A stretch of DNA of 6,636 nucleotides, taken from an uncultured Prevotella sp. Lineage in GTDB: Bacteria; Bacteroidota; Bacteroidia; Bacteroidales; Bacteroidaceae. Location of the stretch: NCBI GenBank assembly GCA_945614335.1, contig CALZAP010000078.1, positions 1-6,636 on the forward strand. Direction: 5' to 3'. A model generated the notes under the pieces. The model was not told the DNA's origin. It worked only from the letters and a program-made list of their open reading frames with translations, and ran no database searches. Positions 1-6,290 of the stretch are shown here, in pieces. The position numbers and the translations under genes are program-made. Each line of letters starts with the position of its first letter. The first letter of the stretch is position 1.

Positions 1-945
1 GTTGTAACACTCACCGGACGACTCGTGAAGAAACAGATAAAAAAGGCTAACCTCAAATCGGCCGACGACATCAAGCGCATATACAGAATAGCAAGACCGG
101 TGGACATGGACAAGTACCGCGAGGCGAAAGCCCGTGAGCACGACACCATGATCGAAAGCAGACAGATAGCCAAAGACCTCGGACTGCAAATGAAAATTGG
201 AGACGTGGAATACCAAGGCGACTGCAACAAGGCCATCTTCTATTACATTGCCGACGAACGAGTAGACTTCCGACAACTCATCAAGGTACTCGCAGAAACA
301 TTCCACGTAAGAATAGAGATGAAGCAAATCGGCGCAAGACAGGAAGCCGGACGCATCGGTGGTACAGGCCCCTGCGGACGCGAGCTTTGCTGCGCCACAT
401 GGATGAAAAACTTCATCAGCGTCAGCACCAACTCCGCCCGATTCCAGGACATCTCACTCAACCCACAGAAACTCGCCGGCATGTGCGCTAAACTGAAGTG
501 CTGTCTCAACTACGAGGTAGACGACTACGTGGAGGCAGGACGTAAGATTCCAAGCAGGGAAGTGGTTCTGCAGACCACCGACGGCGACTACTATCTCTTC
601 AAGACCGACATACTGGCAGGACTCATCACCTACTCCACCGACAAAAACATCGCGGCAAACCTCGAGACCATTTCGGCGGAAAGGGCAAGAAGCATCATCG
701 AGATGAACAAAAGAGGCGAAAAGCCGGAGTCGCTGCACGAAGACGGCAAACAACGACATTCAGGGAAGCCGAATGCCGACCTGCTCGCCAACGAGAACAT
801 CAGCCGCTTCGACAAGGCAAAGAAAAAGAAGAAGAAAAACAAGCAGCCTAAGCCACAACAGCAGGCAAAGGGGCAGAAGAAACCACAGGGTAACGCTCCT
901 CGCCCACCAAAACAAAACAACAAAAAGCAGGACGATAATGAATAA
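1..945 (+). CDS. ricT: RicT/YaaT-family PSP1-domain protein, 5' end outside the window
   Basis: This cytoplasmic protein belongs to the PSP1/RicT family. In Bacillus subtilis, RicT (YaaT) works with RicA and RicF in a complex that carries Fe-S clusters and influences RNase Y-dependent mRNA processing; the role in Bacteroidetes is not established. The frame is open to base 1, and residues upstream of the GTG at 25 read as normal protein, so the true start lies off the left edge. Counting the codon at base 1 as residue 1, the PSP1-like core spans about residues 35-120. The family's Cys signature follows: GPCGRELCC (C125, C130, C131) and GMCAKLKCC (C162, C167, C168), a plausible Fe-S or metal ligand set. 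From about residue 270 the protein becomes a disordered tail rich in Lys, Gln and Pro, which may bind RNA (inference). The stop overlaps the gldH start by 8 bases, so the two are probably cotranscribed and coupled. The family call is firm; the function is not. Confidence 0.9.
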   Translation, partial: VVTLTGRLVKKQIKKANLKSADDIKRIYRIARPVDMDKYREAKAREHDTMIESRQIAKDLGLQMKIGDVEYQGDCNKAIFYYIADERVDFRQLIKVLAETFHVRIEMKQIGARQEAGRIGGTGPCGRELCCATWMKNFISVSTNSARFQDISLNPQKLAGMCAKLKCCLNYEVDDYVEAGRKIPSREVVLQTTDGDYYLFKTDILAGLITYSTDKNIAANLETISAERARSIIEMNKRGEKPESLHEDGKQRHSGKPNADLLANENISRFDKAKKKKKKNKQPKPQQQAKGQKKPQGNAPRPPKQNNKKQDDNE

Positions 946-1408
946 ACGGAATATCTTTCTTTCCATAACAGTAGCGGTTGCCATGGCCTTTGCGTCATGC
1001 AACCGCTCTACCATTTACAGCCAATACCTTCATACTCCTCTCTCGGGATGGGAAAAGAACGACACTCTAACCTTCTCCATACCCAGAATGCAGACGGATA
1101 TGGAACTGAAAGCCATCATCGGACTGAGAATCACCGACGCCTACCCTTTCAAAACCGTCTGCCTCATCGTCGACAAGGCCATCAGCCCCGACAACATCAT
1201 CGACAGCGACACCATCAACTGCTCACTGTTTGACAACGACGGCATGTCTAAAGGTCGTGGAGTCAGCTGCTATCAGTTTAACTACCATGTCTCAAACATG
1301 CACCTGATGAAAGGCGACTCCGTTGCCATACATATTCGTCACAACATGAAACGCGAAATACTGCCCGGCATATCCGATGTGGGCATCACTCTCGAAGAGA
1401 AACAGTAG
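938..1408 (+). CDS. gldH: GldH-type lipoprotein
   Basis: A 156-residue lipoprotein resembling GldH, which is needed for gliding in Flavobacterium johnsoniae but is also found in Bacteroidetes that do not glide. The ATG at 938 is chosen because it opens a clear lipoprotein signal: MNKR, a hydrophobic stretch (residues 6-19), and a lipobox FASC with the lipidated Cys at residue 21. The frame stays open upstream to about 773, but that part lies inside the ricT gene and would bury the signal peptide. The mature part contains the GldH-like segments LSGWEKNDTLTFSIP (35-49) and GLRITDAYPF (62-71) and is probably a single beta-rich domain. Residues just after the Cys (NRSTIY) have no acidic cluster, the export signal known from some Bacteroidetes surface lipoproteins, so a periplasm-facing location is more likely (inference). 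It is the last gene of its transcript and converges on rodA. The family call rests on these segments, length, lipobox and position after the PSP1-family gene. Confidence 0.82.
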   Translation: MNKRNIFLSITVAVAMAFASCNRSTIYSQYLHTPLSGWEKNDTLTFSIPRMQTDMELKAIIGLRITDAYPFKTVCLIVDKAISPDNIIDSDTINCSLFDNDGMSKGRGVSCYQFNYHVSNMHLMKGDSVAIHIRHNMKREILPGISDVGITLEEKQ

Positions 1409-1423
1409 CCATCCCTCACCGCG

Positions 1424-2893
1424 TCAGCTTCTCACGGCTTTCCTGCTCGCGTCTATACGAAGGAAAATGAACAGGAGGAAGGTGAAACCCCACAACGACG
1501 AGCCTCCATAACTGAAGAATGGAAGCGGAATGCCTATCACGGGAGTCAGTCCTAATACCATGCCCACATTAATGAACACATGGAAGAGAAATACCGACAC
1601 CACCGCATAGCCATATACCCGCCCGAAACGGAAGGGCTGACGCTCAGCCAAGTGGATGAGCCTTAGTATTAGGGCAAGAAACAACAGCAACACTCCGGCA
1701 GAACCAAGAAATCCCTCCTCCTCACCTACCGTACAAAAGATGAAGTCGGTATCCTGCTCAGGCACAAACTTCAGTTTCGTCTGTGTGCCGTTCAGGAATC
1801 CCTTGCCCTCCAGGCCGCCCGACCCGATGGCAATCTCGCTTTGGTGGACGTTATATCCAGCTCCTGCCAAATCCTCGTCAAGACCCAACAGCACGTTTAT
1901 TCTCACCCTTTGGTGTGGCTCCAACACGTTGTTCAGCACATAGTCAGCCGAATAGAAGAAAGCCATGGAGCCTATGGCAAACAGAAGTATGAAATAATAC
2001 TCCCTTATCCTGCTTCCAAGACCCTGCCACAACAGCCAGCCTATGACCACGGCTGTCACTACAAGCTGCACCCACACAATGTCAAACGGTATCACATACT
2101 CCGAAAACAGCAGGAACAGCAGCGTTATGGCTATGCTATAGCCCGCCACGCTCAATGCTCCCTTCTTGTTGTTACAGTATACATACACCATGCCCGCGCT
2201 GAACAGCTGCACCAATAGCAGCACGACAAACTTGCCCAACGAGGTGGGCGTGGACCATAGCATCACATCCTCATATCTTATGCCCACAACAAAGTATACC
2301 ACGGCAGCCACTCCCGTAAACAAGACGCTGCCAGGCATTCCCTCCCTGTAGAGCATCAGCAGAAACGACAGGTAGACCAAGGCGGAGCCTGTCTCTCTCT
2401 GAAGTATAATAAAGGTCATTGGCACAAAAATGATGGCCAAGGTCATCACGGCATCCTTCATCTTGTGTATCGAATAGCCATACGTGCTCATAAACTTTGC
2501 CAATGCGAGTGCCGTGGCAAACTTCGCGAACTCTGCCGGCTGAAGTCTCAACGGTCCAAGCACCAGCCACGACCTCGAACCTTTGATGGAATGCGGATTG
2601 AATATCGTGGCAAACAGCAACAACAGCAACACCGCATATATAATATAAGAAAAGGTGTCGTAGAAGCGGTCGTCGAGCATCAGTATCACAAATCCCAAGC
2701 ATATCGACGTACCTATCCACACAACCTGCATACCCGAACGGGTGCCGAGGCTGAGTATCTCTGTGTCGCCGTATGTATAGCTTGCTCCACACACGCTTAT
2801 CCATCCGAAAGCGAGCAACACAAGGTATAGACATATCGTCACCCAGTCTATGGAGCGTATCACGCTCGGACGTTTATCTGTTTGCTGAACCAT
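1424..2893 (-). CDS. rodA: RodA, SEDS-family peptidoglycan glycosyltransferase
   Basis: RodA polymerises lipid II into glycan strands during cell elongation and acts in the inner membrane with PBP2. SEDS hallmarks are visible: KGSRSWL with LQPAEFAK (residues 104-124), GAGYNVHQSEIAIGSGG (344-360), then KGFLNGTQTKLKFVPEQDTDFIF (364-386), and a C-terminal PVIGIPLPFFSYGGSS (451-466). D383, in the TDFIF motif, aligns with E. coli RodA D262, the residue needed for catalysis. At 489 residues it is about 120 longer than E. coli RodA (370). Most of the excess is a block at about 205-298 with several extra hydrophobic helices, which I believe is usual in Bacteroidales. The ATG at 2893 lies inside the end of mrdA (20-base overlap), so translation is probably coupled. 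The gene ends 15 bases from the stop of the convergent gldH gene. Confidence 0.97.
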   Translation of the reverse strand: MVQQTDKRPSVIRSIDWVTICLYLVLLAFGWISVCGASYTYGDTEILSLGTRSGMQVVWIGTSICLGFVILMLDDRFYDTFSYIIYAVLLLLLFATIFNPHSIKGSRSWLVLGPLRLQPAEFAKFATALALAKFMSTYGYSIHKMKDAVMTLAIIFVPMTFIILQRETGSALVYLSFLLMLYREGMPGSVLFTGVAAVVYFVVGIRYEDVMLWSTPTSLGKFVVLLLVQLFSAGMVYVYCNNKKGALSVAGYSIAITLLFLLFSEYVIPFDIVWVQLVVTAVVIGWLLWQGLGSRIREYYFILLFAIGSMAFFYSADYVLNNVLEPHQRVRINVLLGLDEDLAGAGYNVHQSEIAIGSGGLEGKGFLNGTQTKLKFVPEQDTDFIFCTVGEEEGFLGSAGVLLLFLALILRLIHLAERQPFRFGRVYGYAVVSVFLFHVFINVGMVLGLTPVIGIPLPFFSYGGSSLWGFTFLLFIFLRIDASRKAVRS

Positions 2894-4724
2894 AAGAAAT
2901 GCGTCTATTTTGGAATTCCTCCGCCTTCTTCATAGAGGCTTCAGAGAGTTTTCCGTTTATGTACTGTTCCATCATCAGGCCACCGATGGGCACACCGTAA
3001 TCGGCTCCCCATCCGCCGTTCTCCACATACACGGCAATGGCTATCTTCGGGTCGTCCATCGGGGCGAATCCCATGAACACCGAGTGGTCGTGACCACGGT
3101 TCTGTGCCGTACCGGTCTTTCCGCAAGCCATGAACTCATAGTGAGCCAGTCCGCGGCATGTACCTCCAAGCACCGACGACCTCATTCCTTGCACCACAAG
3201 TTCATAAGCCTTGTGGTTTGCCTTTGTATAGTGACGTCGTGCGAATGTCGTGTCGAGCGGCTCGCCTTGCACCTTCCTCACCACATGCGGCACATAATAG
3301 TATCCTCGGTTGGCTATTGTGGCTCCGAGATTGGCTATCTGCAGCGGTGTGGCATCCACCTCACCCTGCCCTATCGATATACTTATCACCGTAAGTCCGT
3401 TCCATGAGCTGTGGTAAGCCTTGTCGTAGAAATCGGCATTGGGTATCAGCCCTCGCTTCTCGCCAGGCAGGTCTATTCCGAGCTTATATCCGAATCCCAT
3501 ACTCACCATATAGTCTCGCCACGTGTTCATGGCGTTCTGCACCGACCCGTACTTCTTCTTATTGCCTATCATGTGGTACAGTCCCCAACAGAAGAAGGCG
3601 TTGCATGAGGTGCTCAGGGCTGGCACAAGCGACAGTGGCGAGGCGTGTCCGTGGCATCCCACATGCAGTCCGCGGAAATAAAACCCGCGCGAACATCCGT
3701 ACATTGTCGACGGAGCAATAATGCCCTCGCTCAGAAAGGTCAGTCCTTGTGTGGTCTTGAATGTCGAGCCAGGCGGATAGCGTCCCATGATACTTCTGTT
3801 GAGAAGTGGTTTCCACGCATCGCGGCTCAGCATCCTGTGATTCTTGCTTCTCTCCCTTCCCACCATTATTCTCGGGTCGTAGGTAGGCGACGACACCATG
3901 CATAGCACCTCGCCCGTAGCCGGTTCTATGGCCACGATGCTTCCTATCTTGCCCTCAAGCAGTCTTTCTCCCAGTGCCTGCAGGTTTATGTCTATACTCA
4001 GTGTGAGGTTCTTGCCCGCCACCGGTCGTCGGTCGAGGGCGTGGTTCTGATAGCTGCCCTGTATTCTTCCGTGTGCGTCTCGCAGTAGTATCTGCACGCC
4101 CTTTTCTCCTCTCAGCTGTTTCTCATAGCTTCGCTCCACTCCGAGTTTTCCTATATAGTCACCCGGCTGGTAGTATTCATCGTCCTCAATGTCAGCTGGC
4201 GACACTTCAGCCACGTCGCCCAATACATGTGCCGCATAGGGATATTCGTATTGCCTTATACTGCGTCGTTGCACGTAGAATCCCGGGAAGCGGTAAATCT
4301 TCTCGTTAAGTATCGAGAACTGCTTTTCCGGCAGCTGGCTGAGAAAAAGCTGTTGTGTGTATGGCGAATAGCCAGGGTTTCTCGACCTGTCTTTTATGTT
4401 CGACATTCTCTTGTCAAATTCCTCTTTCGTGATTCCGAGCGTATTGCAGAAAGCCATAGTGTCGAGCTTTCCTTTGGCTTCTTTCATCACGACCATAATG
4501 TCATAGGCAGGCTGGTTATACACAAGCAGCTTGCCGTTTCTGTCAGTTATGATGCCCCTCGAAGGGAATTCTATTTTCTTAAGGAAAGCGTTTGAGTCGG
4601 CGTTTTTCTTATAGTCATCGCTCATTATCTGCAAGGTGAACAACCTTATGATATAAATAATGACAATAACGGTGGCAATGCCTCCTATCACGTATTTCCT
4701 GTTTTCAAGCTGGTAGTCTTTCAC
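2874..4724 (-). CDS. mrdA: Penicillin-binding protein 2 (class B transpeptidase of the elongasome)
   Basis: PBP2 crosslinks the peptidoglycan made by its partner RodA; a single N-terminal helix anchors it and the catalytic domain is periplasmic. I choose the GTG at 4724, giving 616 residues: short cytoplasmic KDYQLENRK, then a membrane helix at about 12-33. The frame is open to an ATG at 4880, but those 52 extra residues lie in mreD in another frame and do not resemble PBP2. The GTG overlaps the mreD stop as GTGA, with AGGAAGAA just upstream. The pedestal domain covers about 35-230, with the RGIITDRNG motif at 56-64. All three transpeptidase motifs are present: S320-T-F-K323, S373-C-N375 and K536-T-G-T539. 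A Cys/His-rich stretch (C344, H354, C357, H358, H360, C374, C379) surrounds the second motif and may hold a metal. The 3' end overlaps rodA by 20 bases. The family assignment is certain; the start is very likely. Confidence 0.96.
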   Translation of the reverse strand: MKDYQLENRKYVIGGIATVIVIIYIIRLFTLQIMSDDYKKNADSNAFLKKIEFPSRGIITDRNGKLLVYNQPAYDIMVVMKEAKGKLDTMAFCNTLGITKEEFDKRMSNIKDRSRNPGYSPYTQQLFLSQLPEKQFSILNEKIYRFPGFYVQRRSIRQYEYPYAAHVLGDVAEVSPADIEDDEYYQPGDYIGKLGVERSYEKQLRGEKGVQILLRDAHGRIQGSYQNHALDRRPVAGKNLTLSIDINLQALGERLLEGKIGSIVAIEPATGEVLCMVSSPTYDPRIMVGRERSKNHRMLSRDAWKPLLNRSIMGRYPPGSTFKTTQGLTFLSEGIIAPSTMYGCSRGFYFRGLHVGCHGHASPLSLVPALSTSCNAFFCWGLYHMIGNKKKYGSVQNAMNTWRDYMVSMGFGYKLGIDLPGEKRGLIPNADFYDKAYHSSWNGLTVISISIGQGEVDATPLQIANLGATIANRGYYYVPHVVRKVQGEPLDTTFARRHYTKANHKAYELVVQGMRSSVLGGTCRGLAHYEFMACGKTGTAQNRGHDHSVFMGFAPMDDPKIAIAVYVENGGWGADYGVPIGGLMMEQYINGKLSEASMKKAEEFQNRRISYGSANR

Positions 4725-5221
4725 TTCTTCCTGACTATTTCTATCGTGATAATGAAAATAAGGGTCAACAGCGTGCTTCCACCTACACATTCTATCCACT
4801 GAAGCCAGTTGAAGAAGTTGAATGTCTCGAGTGTAAAGAACAAAAGACAGAAGATAACCACAAGCACCGAAGAGTAACACAGGTATTTCAATATTCCCAT
4901 GTTTCTCAACGACGGTTTCATGTCCTCAGGTGCGTCCTGCGGTAAAAAAAGCTCAAAATAATACGGTTGCAGCACTCCCACAAAGGTCAGCGAGGCAGCA
5001 GCCACCCCCGGGGTGTTTGAGAATGTGTCAATCACTACACCCAACAGGAAGCACCACAGCAGTATCGCCCATCGTGGATATGAGCGACGGAACTGCAACA
5101 CCATATACACATACAGCAATGGTGTAGCCACTCCAAACAAGTGTATATGGTTCAGTACGAGTGCTTGTGCAAGACACAGCACCACGAAGACGGTAATACG
5201 GCTTAGAAGTTCTGTTGTCAT
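4721..5221 (-). CDS. mreD: Rod shape-determining membrane protein MreD
   Basis: A 166-residue integral membrane protein of the elongasome that binds MreC and helps link MreB to the PBP2-RodA synthase. MreD proteins are poorly conserved; this call rests on size, five to six hydrophobic helices (about 8-25, 30-43, 51-68, 70-88, 109-130 and 145-163), the segment GVVIDTFSNTPG (61-72), which carries the Asp-to-Gly pattern common in MreD, and above all the position between mreC and mrdA. The start is well fixed: an in-frame TAA stands directly before the ATG at 5221, so no longer version is possible. No Shine-Dalgarno sequence precedes it; the leader is AT-rich (5222-5240), as is common in Bacteroidetes. 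Unlike the other gene junctions here, mreD is separated from the upstream gene by 208 bases of repeat-bearing DNA, so its expression may be partly independent of mreC. Confidence 0.93.
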   Translation of the reverse strand: MTTELLSRITVFVVLCLAQALVLNHIHLFGVATPLLYVYMVLQFRRSYPRWAILLWCFLLGVVIDTFSNTPGVAAASLTFVGVLQPYYFELFLPQDAPEDMKPSLRNMGILKYLCYSSVLVVIFCLLFFTLETFNFFNWLQWIECVGGSTLLTLIFIITIEIVRKK

Positions 5222-5264
5222 TTATTATTCTATTACTTAAGTATCGCATATACTCAACTATTTG

Positions 5265-5287
5265 GGAGTTAAGGAGTTAAGGAGTTA
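5265..5287 (+). repeat. Octamer tandem repeat GGAGTTAA, almost three copies
   Basis: Copies start at 5265, 5273 and 5281; the third reads GGAGTTAT, so 23 bases are perfect period-8 sequence. In the mRNA sense it reads as repeated AACTCCTT units. It lies 44 bases upstream of the mreD start codon, so slippage would change leader length. Its AACTCC units are complementary to the GGAGT units just after the mreC stop. Confidence 0.85.
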
Positions 5288-5373
5288 TCGCTCCCTTTGA
5301 TCGCTAGGAGGATAAAGTTCAAGACAATAGTCAATCCGCTTCTGTTCGGTCGTTATCTCGGCTTTGACATATC

Positions 5374-5401
5374 TCTACCTTCTACCCTCTACCTTCTACC
5401 C
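5374..5401 (+). repeat. Heptamer tandem repeat TCTACC(T/C), four copies
   Basis: Four consecutive 7-base units alternate as TCTACCT, TCTACCC, TCTACCT, TCTACCC, which is also a perfect 14-base unit present twice (5374-5387 and 5388-5401). A looser 7-base periodicity appears again at 5411-5438 (ACTCCTC, TCTCCCC, ACTCCTC, ACTTCTG), reaching over the mreC stop codon. In the transcript the tract is a purine-rich run of GGGTAGA and AGGTAGA units. Short tandem repeats like this can change copy number by replication slippage. Confidence 0.88.
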
Positions 5402-5429
5402 TCCAAAATTACTCCTCTCTCCCCACTCC

Positions 5430-6287
5430 TCACTTCTGTCTCAGTGAGTCGCGTGCAGCTTCAAGCAGCATCTGTCGTTCGGCATAGCTTTTGTCTGTTA
5501 TGACACATACGTCGCGCAGGTTTGCGAAGTCGGTGGCCAAGTGAATCTTCAGTTTATACGACAGACCGTCAGAAGAGTTATATATCCCCACTATCTTTCC
5601 CACGGCTATGCCAGGTGGGAATATCGAGGAATATCCGCTTGTCTCCACCCAGTCTCCCTTTTTGAAGTGGGCGTGTCGTGGTATGTCCTCGACGTTGGCG
5701 AAATAGCAGTCGCCGCCATTCCAGCTGGTATACCCGAAGTATCCTCTTTTTCTTATCGAGCAACTGATGCGCGACTTCACGTTCAGCAGAGGCATCACTA
5801 TCGAGTAGTGTTCCGACACGAGATACACCACCCCCACCACTCCGTTGCCGCTGGTCACACCCATGTCGGCCTCAATGCCGTCAGCGCGGCCCTTGTCTAT
5901 AGTAATGAGGTTGTCCTGTCTGTTCACTGTATTGCTCACCACCTTGGCAGTCACAATCTTGTATTGCTCAATATTGCCGAGTGCGAGTCGCTGAAGCACG
6001 GTGGTGTCGCCGGTAGCCTTGCCATAGAGTCTTGTCAGCTGGTTCACCTGCCTCTCCAACTGGAAGTTCTTCAGCGTAAGTTCCTCGTTCACCTTGGTAA
6101 GCGAAAAGAATGCCTTTAGCGCAGAGTCCAGCTCGTACACTTTTCCCGCCACGTAATTGGCCGACGTAAACCAAACGCTGCCTTGGTAGCTGTTGAACTG
6201 AAACAACATGGCAATGCTCATCACCTCAAGCAAGATGAAGAGCAGCCAGTTGTTGTATTTCGCTAAAAAATCAAGCAGGTTTCGCAT
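5430..6287 (-). CDS. mreC: Rod shape-determining protein MreC
   Basis: MreC is an inner-membrane, periplasm-facing scaffold that binds PBP2 and switches on the RodA-PBP2 synthase. The 285-residue product has the usual layout: a short cytoplasmic start, one membrane helix at about 13-31, a coiled coil at about 55-90 (VNEELTLKNFQLERQVNQL), and the two-barrel beta domain from about 105 to 265. Family segments include DNLITIDKGRADGIEADMGV (125-144), GNGVVGVV (147-154) and VETSGYSSIFPPGIAVGKI (214-232). Length is normal for the family and no domain is missing. The ATG at 6287 comes 3 bases after the mreB stop, so the two are cotranscribed. The last codons and the stop fall in DNA with a loose 7-base periodicity that continues into the spacer, so the exact C-terminal tail may vary between strains (inference). 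Confidence 0.96.
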   Translation of the reverse strand: MRNLLDFLAKYNNWLLFILLEVMSIAMLFQFNSYQGSVWFTSANYVAGKVYELDSALKAFFSLTKVNEELTLKNFQLERQVNQLTRLYGKATGDTTVLQRLALGNIEQYKIVTAKVVSNTVNRQDNLITIDKGRADGIEADMGVTSGNGVVGVVYLVSEHYSIVMPLLNVKSRISCSIRKRGYFGYTSWNGGDCYFANVEDIPRHAHFKKGDWVETSGYSSIFPPGIAVGKIVGIYNSSDGLSYKLKIHLATDFANLRDVCVITDKSYAERQMLLEAARDSLRQK

Positions 6288-6290
6288 CGT

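Larger units (their letters stand above)
5264..5423. repeat. Long-range imperfect inverted repeat in the mreC-mreD spacer
   Basis: The left arm at 5264-5277 reads GGGAG-TTA-AGGAGT and the right arm at 5411-5423 reads ACTCCT-CT-CTCCC. The arms pair over 5 + 6 bases, with a 3-by-2 internal mismatch between the two helices, and enclose 133 bases. In the operon transcript the 5' arm lies just after the mreC stop and the 3' arm ends about 42 bases before the mreD start. The pairing could fold the spacer into one large loop or mark the ends of a small element. Because both arms are also parts of short tandem repeats, alternative pairings in other registers are possible and the symmetry could be a by-product. 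Confidence 0.5.
5222..5429. other. Repeat-bearing spacer between mreC and mreD
   Basis: This 208-base gap is the only sizeable non-coding stretch in an operon whose other junctions are 3 bases or overlaps. It holds an 8-base tandem repeat, a 7-base tandem repeat and an imperfect inverted repeat, described separately. As read in the transcript, the first half is strongly purine-rich and the last 20 or so bases before mreD are AT-rich. I find no gene in it: the longest ATG-started frame on the operon strand begins at about 5370 and encodes only MSKPR. No terminator with a compact stem and T-run is visible, so read-through from mreC into mreD is expected. No flanking direct repeat marks it as an obvious insertion. 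Confidence 0.7.

Noticed and set aside
773..937. An open plus-strand frame joining the gldH frame, suggesting a longer gldH or a frameshift fusion with ricT at the Lys codon run
   Set aside because: It lies wholly inside ricT and would bury the lipoprotein signal. The A-rich run (about 820-840) lacks a proper slippery heptamer in frame, and the frame is open only because of the Lys/Gln-rich codons in ricT.
630..1014. Two overlapping minus-strand frames rich in Phe, Leu and Cys that look like small membrane proteins
   Set aside because: They are the reverse complement of the Lys-rich ricT tail (AAG/AAA read as CTT/TTT), a common artefact, and have no family resemblance.
2271..2834. A 187-codon minus-strand frame inside rodA and similar long frames inside mrdA and mreC
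   Set aside because: They overlap strongly conserved genes entirely in another frame and show no recognisable domain.
5281..5310. Small hairpin options such as GGAG-TTATCG-CTCC and CTCC...GGAG in the spacer, as a terminator after mreC
   Set aside because: Stems are only four to five bases and no T-run follows on the operon strand, so an intrinsic terminator is not supported.
5404..5411. A minus-strand TAATTTTG matching the Bacteroidales -7 promoter element TAnnTTTG in the mreC-mreD spacer
   Set aside because: No TTTG -33 element lies at the expected distance upstream, and a single 8-base degenerate match is expected by chance in low-complexity DNA. It would be supported only by a mapped transcript start a few bases downstream.
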